A stretch of 64,000 nucleotides of DNA from Pogostemon cablin (lineage: Eukaryota > Streptophyta > Magnoliopsida > Lamiales > Lamiaceae). Below the pieces are notes generated by a model. It worked only from the letters and a program-made list of their open reading frames with translations, was not told the origin of the DNA and ran no database searches. How positions within the stretch are numbered: the stretch's first letter is position 1; each line of letters opens with the position of its first letter. The position numbers and the translations under genes are program-made. Positions 1 through 10,945 of this stretch are shown piece by piece. The stretch spans positions 3,048,001 to 3,112,000 of the forward strand of contig CM043001.1 in the NCBI GenBank assembly GCA_023678885.1. Reading direction: 5' to 3'.

Positions 1-339
1 CAAATCAAATACCATTTCCTTTCCTTTCAAATTCCTATTCCATTCCTTCGTAATTTTGCCAAACAAATCGATGAAATTTTCTAGCAACGGATTAGAGCTA
101 TTTTCACCTAAATTTTAGTGTCTTTTTATATGTGTTTTCGTATTATTTTATCCGTATTTTATGTGTTATTTGGTTGTGTTTTGTCTTTTTATTGAAATGT
201 GTGTGAATGAGCTTAAACTTAAGATTTTCACTTTTTATTGGATGCTAAACATGATAAGGAAGATGTAGGAAAAAGCGATCTCAATTCGGAGTTGAAACAA
301 GGGAGAACGAGCCAAAACAGTGAAGAAATACAGGAGCCA

Positions 340-565
340 GCACCAACACGGGCCGTGTAGCCAACACGGCCCTGTAAGAAGTGGCCGTGTGCCGATATCA
401 GAAGAGCCAACACGACCACCCTGTGCCTGTGTCACAACACACGACTCGTGTTGCAGCACACGAGCCGTGTTGCGTAACACGGGCCTGTAAGGAGAGGCCG
501 TGCGACAGCATCAGAAGACACAACACGGCCACCTCGTGGCCGTGTTGCAGAGCACGACTCGTGCC
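340..565. repeat. Palindrome-rich U3 repeat (ACACGGCC / GGCCGTGT)
   Basis: About ten imperfect copies of a 10-14 bp theme combining ACACGG, GGCCGTGT and CACGAGCC occur at irregular 15-30 bp spacing, so the block can fold back on itself. It lies directly upstream of the TATA box of the LTR and is far more GC-rich than its surroundings. Overlapping short open frames here are products of the repeat and are not treated as genes. Confidence 0.7.
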
Positions 566-616
566 GTGTACGTTCCTGCTGAAATTTTCAGATCCTTCTA
601 GAAGCCTCCATATGGG

Positions 617-624
617 TATAAATA
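617..624 (+). promoter_or_regulatory. LTR TATA box
   Basis: TATAAATA lies just downstream of the palindrome-rich block and upstream of a pyrimidine-rich stretch, the expected order for the U3/R junction of a plant LTR. It is probably inactive in this remnant. Confidence 0.5.
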
Positions 625-1800
625 CCCCTTTATTAAACAATTGGAAAAAGATCCGAAATTCTCATCCTCTACACACACATGACACACAATTTCTTCCATT
701 TTCCACCATCATCTCCATCCACCTTCATCCATCTTGATCCATCTCCATCATCTCCATTAATTCTCCATCAAAACTTCATCCTTTCCATTGGGTGTGTGAG
801 ATCTCAAGAAATCAAGAGCTAGAGTTGGAGATCCATGAGTATTGAAGATTTCCTACAAGAAATTGTTGGGGAAGATTTACATCTCTCTTGATTTTCTTTT
901 GAATTTAGACTATGGATATTTGTAATTAATCATTTATTTGTTTTGTTACCCTTATCATGATAGGCTAATCCCTCTAGTGGGATTAGGAGCATGAAGAGCA
1001 TATTAGATTTATATTGTCATGTGGATTAAATTATTTTTTGGTTTAATTGATGTTGATTTCTATTCATGGAGTTTAATTGTTTTGATATTGTGATGGCATG
1101 GTTTGTTATTCATGAATGTTTATTGGTTTAATGGATTGTTGATCAATGGATTATTTGTGGTAATTAAATGCTATCATGATGTTCATGCATGTATTGCTTG
1201 GAGTGAGACGGAAACGACCCTCTATAGTATTAGGAAGGCATGAATAGACATTGAGTTTGGGTTTGACCGAAAGGATATTTGAATTCAATGAGGGGAACCA
1301 ATCCATTCGTTGGCCTTAGTACACAAAAAGGGAGAGTTTAATCTAACTAGTACCTAGATGGAAGGGGTTAATGTTGGGCTTTGATCTTAAGTGCTTTTGG
1401 GAGTCTAAAATGGATCAACAACCTTTGTAACCCGAAAGGGAGCTTAGGATACAATCGTGATCACTCTTAGTCTACATCAATTGAGTTGAATTCCTTTTGC
1501 ATGATAATATGAATCAAGTGTGCTTGGATGTTTCTAATCCCATGTTTTTCCATTCTTGAACTTTAGCACCCATTTTCTTTACTTGTCATTTCTCTTATTT
1601 GTTATTCTTATTTATTTGCTCCTTGCTTTAGTGTTAATCTTCTCAAAACCCCCCGATCATCTTTACAAAAACAACATGAACATGAGCTCACGTATTTTAC
1701 TAGTCCGAACATAACTCCTTTGTGGATTGATAATTTTTCTTGGGATATACTACTACAACGATCGAGTATTCTTGCTCGTGAGTGCTATAAAATTAGGCAA

Positions 1801-2929
1801 ACAGCAACACTAGTCATGTAATGTAATTTAAAATATTTTAAATTCATATAACACAAAATTTATCATTCTTTAATAAAGATTTAATAAAACAGCAATTGTA
1901 TAAGACATCTCATGGTGAAATCATTACACGATTTCATAATTAATTATCTTTCTTTTTTATAGAATTTATCACTTTTTTTTAATATTATCACTTTTTATTT
2001 ATACTATAAAAGGTTCATAAAATAATTATCAACACTATTATCATTTTTATTTTTCATTATAAAAATTATCACTTCTATTTATCTCATACAAATTCTTCCA
2101 TGTAGTATGAGATTCTATACTGAAGGGTAAATATGTCAGTGGAGTGTATGTCAAATTGGCATGTCTCCAAATGTCTAGCAATAAAACTAATAAGATTTTT
2201 GTTTCAAATTGCATATTTTGAATTTCTTGGATGATATTTTTGGCAAGTGGCTTCAATATATATTGGGTGATATTTAAGGCAAGTGGCCAAATGTCTTTTT
2301 GCTGAATCTTTTATAATTCAATGCATATCCACAATTTTTTAGTCCTAGAAAATAAAAACACATTTTTAATTAATAATCCATCATTTCAAAACAGTATTAT
2401 TCGTAACTGTTCTAAGTATTGACATGAAATGTCTTGTTTTTCTTATTTAAAAATAGTTATTTTGCTAAATAATTGTAGTTTTTTCGATCAGAAGCTTAGG
2501 GGAGCACAGTCATTGCTAAATAATTATTATCATAATTAGTAGTATTGATTAGCAATTTTAATAACAAATATATTTCATAATTTGATTCAAATATAAAAAT
2601 ATCTTATTTATATATTAAATTTAATTTAAATCTCAATGAATTTAATATAATTTAATAATTATACTAATCAAAAGAATTATTATAACATTAAAGATAAAAT
2701 AAAAGGTTCCCTACGTCCCAAACTTATCTGCAGCAGAATTGTAGATACAGAGTTTAAGAAAAATTATTTTTTAACTAATTTTATTGACTTTTTAGAGATA
2801 TTATGATATTTTTAGGTAATAAATAAATTATAAAGTATGTTATAGTGTATTAGGTTGGAGTGATATTTTTTTAAACTAAGATAACTCTTAAGATTATTGG
2901 TTGATATGAAGTTCCATGTAGTTAAAATA
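1801..2929. other. AT-rich intergenic sequence
   Basis: Nothing gene-like is visible: no long open frame with coding character and no clear transposon ends. A short stretch near 2707 resembles a degenerate Stowaway end (CCCTACGTCCC) without a matching partner. Confidence 0.5.
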
Positions 2930-2931
2930 AG

Positions 2932-3121
2932 GTGGTGTTTGATGGGAAGGTTTGGTAGAAAAGAAAGAGAATGAAAGTAAATGTATAAATGAACATTAAT
3001 TTGATTCCAACATTTCTTGGAATCAATCAATGTGTCCAATTATGTGTGGAGTGAAAGTGATTCCACAGTGCTTTCAAAGTAATTCTCTCTCCAATTTCTT
3101 ATTTTTAACCAAACACCCCCT
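2932..3121. mobile_element. MITE with GTGTTTGG-type ends
   Basis: The left end carries GGTGGTGTTTGATGGGAAGG. The right end, read in reverse, carries GGGGGTGTTTGGTT. The pair forms degenerate terminal inverted repeats around about 190 bp. Related ends recur at 41369-41655 and 46142-46406. No target duplication was established. Confidence 0.45.
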
Positions 3122-3293
3122 CTAAGTGTGGAACGGACGAATTCGTTAGGTGTAAAGATAAGCGTAAGAACGAGTTTATTAATTATTTTGATAAATACAT
3201 ACACATTTGATAAGTAGATTTGTTGAGTTAAAAAAACATAAAGTAGAAATTTGAGTCGCCTAACTTATTTAGGTAAATGGAGTTTTAAAAAAT

Positions 3294-4290
3294 GGCGACA
3301 CTATTGTCACCCGAATGATTGCTGAGGGCACCTGATCTCTCAAAAAATTTGTAGTAAAAATACTATTATATCCTTGTTCTTAAACTTACTTTTCATGATT
3401 TTAATTAGTAACCTCATTCAATCAATTTACTAAGTACACCCAATATTTTTATTTCACAATATCAACACCCAAATTTAAAGATTTTCGCCAAAAAAAAAAA
3501 GGAAAACCTAGTTTGCATTGAGTTCTTAATAGTGAAATCATAAGCATAATCGATTCATCATAATAGTGTTATGATATGTTTAGTAATTAAATTGTTAATA
3601 ATTAAAGAATGAACTGCTGGACTGATGCTGTGAAGATCAATTATTCTTAGTTCTAAGATAATTTTCAGAACATCAATTTAATTGTTTCATTGAAACTGAA
3701 TCTAACATGAGTTGGTTGAAAGGGCAATGGTGATTCCATTAGATTAAATGAGATAGCATCAATGAGTTGTGAGATGAAGGCACCTCCGACTCGTCGACGT
3801 AGTTGATTCCAATGGCCTCAAGGATGTGGGCCACGACGAAGTGGCCAAACTGTCCATGACGGGGATGGTGACGGCCTACTTGATCTCCTTGGATGCGGAT
3901 GTCGGTGGGGACGAGCTACAATGCCTTGATGATGCGGGCCTGCTCGGGTTTACGCCTTCGCCGAGCATCTGCACGAGGCCAAGTGGCCAACCTTGATGGA
4001 GAAGGGGGACTGCTTAGCGGTTTAGGTGATAGAGCCGTTGCCATAGACGATGACGACTCCCCTCCCAGTGCTTACAAGTTCAACTGTAGAATCTCTCTCC
4101 CTCTTCATTTTTCTTTTCTTATTTTCTTTTTTTTTCCTATGCTTGAAGTGTTTTGGGTGCTGATTGGGTGGGGTTAGTAATTAAAGAGCGAATAATAAAT
4201 CTAAGAATGAGGATATAAAAGTATTTTTACTATAAAATTTTTTAGAGATCGGGTGCCCTCAGTAATCTTTCGGGTGGCAATAGTGTCCCC
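3294..4290. mobile_element. TIR element carrying a PDX1 gene fragment (Pack-type)
   Basis: The two ends are inverted repeats of about 88 bp, agreeing at roughly 85% by eye. Both read GG-GACACTATTG, then ACCCGAA, CTGAGGGCACC, ATCTCT, and AGTAAAAATACT further in. The flanks are TTTAAAAAAT on the left and TTTAAAAAAAT on the right, compatible with a 9-10 bp target duplication blurred by the A run and thus with a Mutator-like element, though this is not certain. The 997-bp element encodes no transposase. Its centre holds a GC-rich fragment of the vitamin B6 gene PDX1 (see 3772-4067), so this looks like a small non-autonomous element that captured host coding sequence. Confidence 0.75.
3772..4067 (-). 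pseudogene. PDX1 (pyridoxal 5'-phosphate synthase) fragment, broken
   Basis: On the minus strand, translation in mixed frames gives VVIVYGNGSIT, SPFSIKVG, PEQARI, VPTDIR, EIK, AVTIPVM, GHFV and ILEAIGINYVDESE in the order of the N-terminal third of PDX1. That enzyme builds pyridoxal 5'-phosphate from ribose 5-phosphate, glyceraldehyde 3-phosphate and PDX2-derived ammonia. The fragment has in-frame stops (after GSIT, before LVPTD and after EIK), frameshifts, and two internal losses of roughly ten residues each. Only about 100 of some 310 residues are covered, so it cannot make an enzyme. It lies wholly inside the TIR element at 3294-4290 and its GC content is much above its surroundings, which suggests capture by the element. 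The family call is firm; the time of capture is unknown. Confidence 0.8.
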
Positions 4291-4300
4291 TTTAAAAAAA

Positions 4301-5100
4301 TCATGCCCCTCGATCATGTTACAATATATAATTTTGTGATTTTGAATTAGTGGAGCTCACGCTAACAATAATCAAAACCCTTGAAAATTTTAAAATAGTA
4401 AATGTACAATTCGTTATCAATTCAAATTAAAATGATAGATGAAAAAAAAAAGTTGAACTAAAACTTATCCTAATCCTTTGCATAAATTTCATGTTCATTT
4501 CAATACTTATGCATGTTTTCAATAATAACAACACTATACAATATTAATATCTTTAAAGCATCACAATATTACAAAAACATCATTACTTTTGAAATTTTAG
4601 TTTTGGGATGCCATCTCTCAACAAATGCAAGAATAAGATTTTTATTCACAATGTGGTAGGAGATTTGCTTCATTTTGCAAAACACAACTCTATGGAAAAG
4701 CTTATTAAATTCCGAGTTGAATATCATTAATGTAGCTTCACTCAAGCATTTTCTTTACGTGACTATGCACTTTGATAACCTTTATTTTATGGCCACTCCA
4801 TATATCATGTGCCACGTTTCTCTCAAAATTGACTAACACTTCGACACTAGGATCATAATCAGAGTTGCTTGAATGATTATCATCTGGCATTGGAGCATCA
4901 TTACCCTCATCTACATCGGGTAGGTTGTGCCTCAGGTTGTAGTACTGGCTTGGGCTGTGGTTGTTCGGTTTCTCGAAGCAATAAATGCTTCATGCTCTTG
5001 CCTCCTTTTTCGTCCATAGGATGCACTCGGAAGATTATGTCGAACATATTTATCTATAATGAAAAATAAAATTTTGCTCAACCAAAAATATATCCCAAAA
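4301..5100 (-). other. Intergenic, with a possible decayed coding remnant near 4700-5070
   Basis: The segment is mostly AT-rich. On the minus strand around 4850-5065 a stretch reads RVHPMDEKGGKSMKHLLLRE and then an acidic region with PMPDDNHSSNSDYDPS, which has coding character but several stops. I do not recognise the family; a decayed transposon protein is likely given the setting. Confidence 0.3.
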
Positions 5101-5109
5101 AGTGATAAT

Positions 5110-5330
5110 TAATGAGAAAAAATGGAACATGATCGGCCATTCATGGCCGAAAATAAAAAAGATATTCGACCAGTATTGGTCGAACAACATCAGAATTGTT
5201 CGACCACTCTTGGCCGGCAAAGGTGTACATATGTTCGACAGCTACTGGTTGAACACATGAACTAAATGTCGGCCACTGCTTGTCAAACATAGACTGAACT
5301 GGCGGCAGACCAGGGTCGAATGGTGTGACC
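5110..5330. repeat. TCGACCA / TGGTCGA palindromic repeat block
   Basis: At least five imperfect inverted units occur, such as GGCCATTCATGGCC and TTCGACCAGTATTGGTCGAA, each a short palindrome around a variable core. The same TTCGACCA/TGGTCGAA theme fills part of the copia LTRs at 12016-12155 and 16867-17006. The block may be an LTR U3 fragment of a related element; no LTR ends are visible here. Confidence 0.55.
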
Positions 5331-5569
5331 TAGTTTTTTTTTTTTTTCACAAAGTGCCCAGACCAATTTTCCCAATTACATCGACGGTCATGCTACAGAC
5401 AACATTTCCCACAGCACAACTCAACATATTTATGGCATCATTACACTCTTAATATTAAACCATAGAATTTTAAAACAAAAATTAGAAAGGAAATCACTTA
5501 CTAACAACATTGGCGAGGAATGATAGCACTCTACCCGCCAAATTTTTTTATCAATAAAAAGAATATATT

Positions 5570-6150
5570 CACATAATTATGTATAAGAAATACCTAAATA
5601 ATACAATCAAAAGTAAGAAAAATGGCCAAAAGAAAATTACAACATCAAACACATAGACACTTTCTAGGATTGACAAATCATTCCTTGAACGAGAAGTTAG
5701 GACCATTATTTTTTTCGAACTACAAACCAACTCCATAACCTTGATTTCAATTCATTAAGAAGTTTAGTAACAGACAGCTCCTCCCTTTTAAAAAGCACTC
5801 TATTCCTCCATTTCCAAATCATCCACACCGTTCTAAGCCAAATACAAACTGCATTTTTTTTATTTTGCTCTTCTTCACATTGAAAATGTTGCTAAAGATT
5901 GACAAATTAGTAAATATTTCTAAGTGCAGAGCAGTTTGGGTATCAAGCCATGAAAGACAGTTCATCCAAATGTGATGAGACATAGAACATTAAAAAAAAT
6001 ATGTGTTTCTCAGTTTATTCACAAGTACCACAAAAAAACACACCTTATATCATCATTAGGCCCAATAATACCACATTTTTGCAGGTTTGATTTGGTTGGT
6101 AGACGATTCCATAAAAGTCTCCAAGCAGGTTTTTTTCCTCTCTTCTAATT
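5570..6150 (-). mobile_element. LINE (L1-type) 3' fragment with zinc-binding RT domain
   Basis: Minus-strand translation gives WRLLWNRLPTKSNLQKCG, CVFFCGTCE, EKHIFF.CSMSHHIW and FGLERCGWFGNGG, with stops and frameshifts between blocks. This is the order of the zinc-binding region at the C-terminal end of plant L1-type LINE reverse transcriptase (WRLL-RLPTK...C..C...H.F..C....IW). The upstream polymerase domain is absent, as expected for a 5'-truncated, decayed insertion. Confidence 0.75.
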
Positions 6151-6174
6151 TCTTCTCACTCCTTGTTCCTTCTT

Positions 6175-6416
6175 GATAATTTTATCTTAAGGCCTGAAAA
6201 ATGGGTAAACTATCAATTCGGGACCTATATTATTTTTCTTATCAAATTGGGGCCTGAATTTAGGCCCTAGATTAATAAAATAGGAGATAATATTTGATAA
6301 ATTCAGGCTCTAGATTGATAGTTTTACATATTTTAGGCCCCACATTGATAAAAAAAATAATTCAAGCCCCAAATTAATAGTTTACCCATTTTTTAGGCAT
6401 TGAATTGATAAAATTC
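6175..6416. mobile_element. MITE with AAAATGGGTAAACTAT inverted repeats
   Basis: GAAAAATGGGTAAACTATCA on the left is matched in reverse at about 6381-6402 (AATAGTTTACCCATTTTTTA). The similarity extends outward through GGCCT and AATTTTATC on both sides, giving inverted repeats near 50 bp around a T/A-rich core. No coding content. Confidence 0.6.
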
Positions 6417-6436
6417 TTTTTTTTTAACGTATTTGT

Positions 6437-6801
6437 GTTTTGGAAAGGGGTGGAGTGTGTTTATATACTTTTTACTTTTGTTTTAAATATATGGTGGGGG
6501 AAGATGTGGGTATGTAAGTGTATTAAATTAAAGGTAACTTAATTTTTTACTCATATGTATATATAATTTTACTGTTTGTGTAAATATAAATGGGTGTATA
6601 TTATAAAATGGAAAGGGGTGGAGTGTGTTTTGGAAAGGGGTGGAGTGTGTTTATATACTTTTTACTTTTGTTTTAAATATATGGTGGGGGAAGATGTGGG
6701 TATGTAAGTGTATTAAATTAAAGGTAACTTAATTTTTTACTCATATGTATATATAATTTTACTGTTTGTGTAAATATAAATGGGTGTATATTATAAAATG
6801 G
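6437..6801. repeat. Two-copy tandem duplication, 190-bp period
   Basis: The sequence from GTTTTGGAAAGGGGTGGAG at 6437 restarts at 6627 and follows the first copy with almost no difference to 6801. This is a direct, recent-looking duplication without coding content. Confidence 0.9.
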
Positions 6802-6977
6802 TGGGTATTAATAGTCGCGACCTAAATTTTATTTACCAATACAACAATTAACATTCACATTTTTCTCTTTAAAATATTTAAAGTACTCGTACTTTTTCTT
6901 GCATTAAAAAAAGAATTAATTTACATATTCAAATACATTTGCAAAATTACAAATAACGAAAAAATAATTTCTTAATA

Positions 6978-7222
6978 CTCCCTCCGTCCCAGGTTAAGAG
7001 GATAAAATGTTTTTGTGCACGTAGTTTAAGAAGTATTATTGTTTAATGTGTAGTGGGTATGTGAAATTTGTGAATTATCTTTCTATCCTTCCGCCTAATT
7101 AATCCATTAATTGTAGTGAGGTATTTTTGTTTTTTGTAAATATAAAATATTATTATGAAGTGTTAGTGGTGGGGCCCTCACATTCTTAAAATACAAATGA
7201 CCCCTTTAAGGTGAGACGACGA
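6978..7222. mobile_element. Degenerate Stowaway-type MITE
   Basis: CTCCCTCCGTCCCAGGTTAA at the left is answered by a much diverged inverted end, CCCTTTAAGGTGAGACGACG, at about 7200. The core has the usual Stowaway pattern (GTGGGGCCC, cccTTTAA). The right end is weak. Confidence 0.45.
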
Positions 7223-8502
7223 AAATAATAAAATGACTCTCAAGAGCCTATGTGTGGACAATAAATGTAATGGTCATTTGTTTATCAAATAAGCGTGGGC
7301 GATGTTTATAGATATTAGTCGAACATAACCATTGGTTCACTCCCACTTGTAGTTCCCAATAAGCATTGCACAAATGATGGATGTGTGTTGGTATAGTCTA
7401 GTCTATTGATTGGCCGTAAGTGACGTGGAATATAGAAGCTTCAGCTGACGTGGAATTTCCAAAAAACAAAAAAGGCCTGAGTGGATAAGGCGAAACAATT
7501 TCGAGAAGAAAAAGTTTGACTGGAATTGGATAGACATCCAACCCGACGGCTTATTTCTAGCTAAAGTTGGACCCACACACCCACTTTTGCGGTTTGCTTC
7601 CTTATTTCTCCTCTCAATATACAATTGCCACTTCTACGCACGCCAATCTCACAGCATGTGAAGGAGGTTAATCATGGTAATTAAATCAATTAACAAGAGT
7701 TAGATATTTTAATTCATCATAAAAAAACTCCCTTAATTAAGAGGTTGCTCCCACGCTGCAGGTGTAAGTCATTGTACAAATTATCCTCCTACTTAACTAG
7801 TTGAATTGTCCATATACAATTACCACTTTTAAATAATTTTAATAGTAATCTTCGAACTCAATTTGATTAAGTAATGAACCTAAAAATGAGCTTACTTGAT
7901 TTGAAAATTATTTTAATGAGCTGGACTGATTTAGAAAAATGTGATTCTGAGTTTTCAAATAACTTGATTTTGATTATTTTTTTATATTTATTATGATATT
8001 TAATATCTATTATATTAATGTATAACAACATAATTAAATAATACTTATTATTAGTAGTATTATTAGCAAGCTTTACTAAATTGCCAAACATTAAGAGAAT
8101 CTGAACTTTACCGAATCGGGTCGAATTAAATTACTAAAACTTCCCAAATAGTTGGAATTCACAATTTTTATTTCAACTATTTTCTTCAATTTTTTAAAAA
8201 TAATAATAATTATTATTATAATAATAATAATAATTATTATTATTAAAAATAAAATAAAATAATTTTCCATAACTGAACTTTATGGCTAACCAAACTCTAT
8301 GTTATTTTTGTTTGCAAATTTTAAATAAGTTTTAAATATGGATCCTAATCCACTACTTTTCGTTTGCAAGTTTTAAATATGGATCCTGATCCACTAGTTT
8401 TTATATAATCTCAGTTCAATTAATTTTTTTTTCCTTCGTCTTTCATATTTTCTTTTGAGACAGTTCCTTAAAAACAAATAAATAAATAAATATATATGAA
8501 TG
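7223..8502. other. Intergenic; AT microsatellite and small duplication
   Basis: No gene recognised. A palindromic AAT/ATT run occupies 8195-8256. A diverged direct repeat of about 45 bp lies at 8309-8402, both units containing TTTAAATATGGATCCT and ATCCACTA. Open frames near 7403-7624 and 7867-8091 look like AT-rich chance frames. Confidence 0.5.
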
Positions 8503-8697
8503 GTTTATGAGATGAGTGCACTCATCATTAAAATATATTTGTTATATATAAGTAAAATATTAGTAATTGATATTTAAATTATGTTAATAGTAAATTATAT
8601 TATAATATCTTAAAATTATACTTTAATGATTAATCATTATACTAATAAACATACTTTAATAATATAACAAATATATTTTAACGCGTCTCACAAATAC
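8503..8697. mobile_element. MITE-like inverted-repeat element
   Basis: TTTATGAGATGAGTGCAC followed by TTAAAATATATTTGTTATA on the left pairs with AATATAACAAATATATTTTAA and then CGCGTCTCACAAA on the right. The core is pure AT. A related GAGACG-ended element is at 43740-44025. Confidence 0.45.
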
Positions 8698-9510
8698 GAC
8701 AGAGGAGACTTTGTCATTTCTTTTACATTAGTTAATATTCTTTTTAATAAAAAATATGTAAATCCGTTCCCACACTTTTGAATAGCCCAGCGGCCCGCTC
8801 TAGATACAAATCTTTCATCTTAAAAGCCCAATTCCGGCCCTTGTTTCTTAGTTGGGCTCATTCATTAAATCACACATTAACTTGCCTAATTATAAGTCCA
8901 AATACTTTTTATACATTACTACTAAACATAAAAATAATATAATAATATCACGGAGTGATCAATCTATTAATAATGAACTAATATACATTCTAGTCAAATT
9001 TATATGGCTTTTGTCATGGATTTGTTACTAGAATGCAATTGAATCAACTAAACTAGAATGAAGTTTAAGAAACTTGAAAAATGAGAGTTGCAAGATTGAA
9101 TATGAATAAAAAAGAAAGATGATGATTTTGGTTTATAAACTCAATTCTAAAGGTGATAGATATATATGAGAAATTATAAGAGAAAGGTTTATTAGTCCTA
9201 CAAATCGTATGTAGTTAGATCTTTATTGTTGTAGCACTATTGTAACTGAAGTTTAGGGCAACCCTCTTGCTCCTTAAATAAAATTCTATATTATCTGATT
9301 TAAAAAAAAAGAATATTAAAAAAAAAGTTACTGGACTAATTATTGTGAATTTGCCAATTATCATATTGAACCAATTAACAAATGAAGATAAATAAACTAA
9401 TATTATGAAGGAAGAATAAACGGTGATTTAGATTGGTTCAGTCAAGATGATCAACAAGGCAAAGATGTGATTACAATGAGAATGCATCAGAAAGCCGCAG
9501 CTATATATAT
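8698..9510. other. AT-rich intergenic sequence
   Basis: No gene, RNA or transposon ends recognised. Confidence 0.4.
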
Positions 9511-9519
9511 TTACTATAA

Positions 9520-9693
9520 GGCAAAAACTCATGCGCCCCCGGGGACACGGTCTGTGTCTCCATGTGAACATAACCGTTCCATATTCTATTTAAATTTATG
9601 TATTGTTAAGGAGTGTAAATTGTAAAGGGGCACAAAAATTGCAAAGGGGCACAGATCTAAATCCATGTGCCCGGACGCACAAGAGACTCACTC
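9520..9693. mobile_element. Mutator-like MITE with 9-bp target duplication TTACTATAA
   Basis: TTACTATAA occurs directly before (9511-9519) and directly after (9694-9702) a 174-bp segment. Its ends are diverged inverted repeats: GGCAAAAACTCATGCGCC on the left and GAGTGAGTCTCTTGTGCG read inward from the right. Both continue into a CCGGG/GGACACGG region. A 9-bp duplication is the mark of Mutator-like transposases, supplied here in trans because the element has no coding capacity. The ends match the elements at 18132-18526 and 18536-21776. Confidence 0.75.
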
Positions 9694-9732
9694 TTACTAT
9701 AAACCCCAATTCCTAATGATCTTGCATGTGGC

Positions 9733-10115
9733 TAAAAAATGAGCTGTTAAATTGCCTTGAAAAATTCAATGATAGACGTTTTCTGGATGCCGCTAATAAC
9801 CAACGAATGGTAAGTGTTTTTCTTTGTGTGGATCCTATTTCAATGGGAACATGATGAGTCGATCCACCTACACGTCTTGCTTTTACTGCTATATCGGGAA
9901 TTACTCCACGTATTACTTGATGTAAAACAGATAATGGATTTGTTTTTGTTATTTGTTGAATTTTTTTCATGGCTCAATAAATAATTTGATAAGCAAATGA
10001 TTTTTTTTCGGTATTTCAAAATAAGTTTAACCAACATTTTAACTAATCGATTACGATAAATTTGATCGGATTTTGTTGTTTTTTCTCCTGCAATATAACG
10101 TGCTATCAAAGCATA
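9733..10115 (-). pseudogene. Plastid-type rps7 fragment in nuclear DNA (NUPT), decayed
   Basis: Minus-strand translation across two frames gives KTTKSDQIYRNRLVKMLV, KKIQQITKTNPLSVLHQVIR, DIAVKARRVGGSTH, VPIEIGST and IRWLLAASRKR, which is chloroplast ribosomal protein S7 in order. The real protein binds 16S rRNA in the small subunit of plastid ribosomes. Here the N-terminal third lies in a different frame from the centre, the start codon is lost, and similarity fades after ASRKR. It sits among nuclear transposons right beside a Mutator-like MITE, so it is read as an old plastid-to-nucleus transfer. A mitochondrial rps7 source is less likely given the GGSTH-VPIEIGST block. Confidence 0.75.
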
Positions 10116-10347
10116 ACTCTAACCAACTGCTAGCAAATGTTTTTAACCACTAGATAATCTAATAATCCATGCAAATATCAAGGTTTATACGAACTTTTAG
10201 TTATTTATAAAAAATATAATAATCATGTTAAAAATTATAAGTGAAAATGATAATTAGCAATTGCTTGATATTTAAATATATATTTATTATATATGAGTCG
10301 ACGACTCATATAAATATCTATATGATATTTTGTTAAAATATTGTGAT

Positions 10348-10355
<8 letters not shown>

Positions 10356-10386
<31 letters not shown>

Positions 10387-10476
10387 CGAGGAGGCAAAGA
10401 AAACCTTCCAAATTACTCAAATTTTGAATATTAATTATATGTATTACCAAACAACTAGTAATTTTATAATTAATTT

Positions 10477-10560
<84 letters not shown>
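10356..10560. repeat. Two (TA)n microsatellites
   Basis: TA runs occupy about 10356-10383 and 10480-10558, about 100 bp apart. Open frames across them (Ile-Tyr repeats) are artefacts. Confidence 0.9.
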
Positions 10561-10562
<2 letters not shown>

Positions 10563-10733
10563 CTCCATGGGAAATTGGGAATACCACGACTTAAATAAAT
10601 AAAATAACAACACACAAGTCATTATTACATAATGTTTTCTGTTAAAATGAGATACCATTTGTTAAATTAAATAAATGTGCTTAACTTTTATTTATTCACA
10701 AAAGTCTATAAAATTATGATATTTAAATAAAAA

Positions 10734-10945
10734 CCCTTATTTCAACGAGAATGTTATTCATACAAAATTTCATAAAATCAATCTTTTAAAATAAGATTTA
10801 TGTTAATTGGACATTTTAAATAAAGATCTCTAAAAAAAACCCTTATTTCAACGAGAATGTTATTCATACAAAATTTCATAAAATCAATCTTTTAAAATAA
10901 GATTTATGTTAATTGGACATTTTAAATAAAGATCTCTAAAAAAAC
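10734..10945. repeat. Two-copy tandem duplication, 106-bp period
   Basis: CCCTTATTTCAACGAGAATG begins at 10734 and again at 10840, and both copies run to GATCTCTAAAAAAA virtually unchanged. Non-coding. Confidence 0.9.

Larger units (their letters stand above)
1..1800 (+). mobile_element. Ty3/gypsy-type LTR remnant (solo or truncated)
   Basis: A U3-like block built from the palindrome theme ACACGGCC/GGCCGTGT (about 340-560) is followed by a TATA box (617-624), a pyrimidine-rich start region with CATC/TCCATC runs and a long T-rich leader. This is the architecture of the long LTRs of plant Tat/Athila-like gypsy elements, and the second gypsy LTR at 51029 follows the same order. No primer-binding site, gag or pol follows before 2900, so this is a solo LTR or a truncated end. 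The left edge may lie outside the window and I could not fix a target duplication. The family is inferred from architecture, not from protein. Confidence 0.5.

Noticed and set aside
340..565. Possible CRISPR-like or satellite array
   Set aside because: Repeats are imperfect, irregularly spaced and sit in LTR context of a plant genome.
381..737. 118-codon plus-strand open frame
   Set aside because: It runs through the palindromic U3, TATA box and CATC-rich leader of an LTR; no domain.
10382..10658. Open frames with long Ile-Tyr repeats on both strands
   Set aside because: They are translations of the (TA)n microsatellite.
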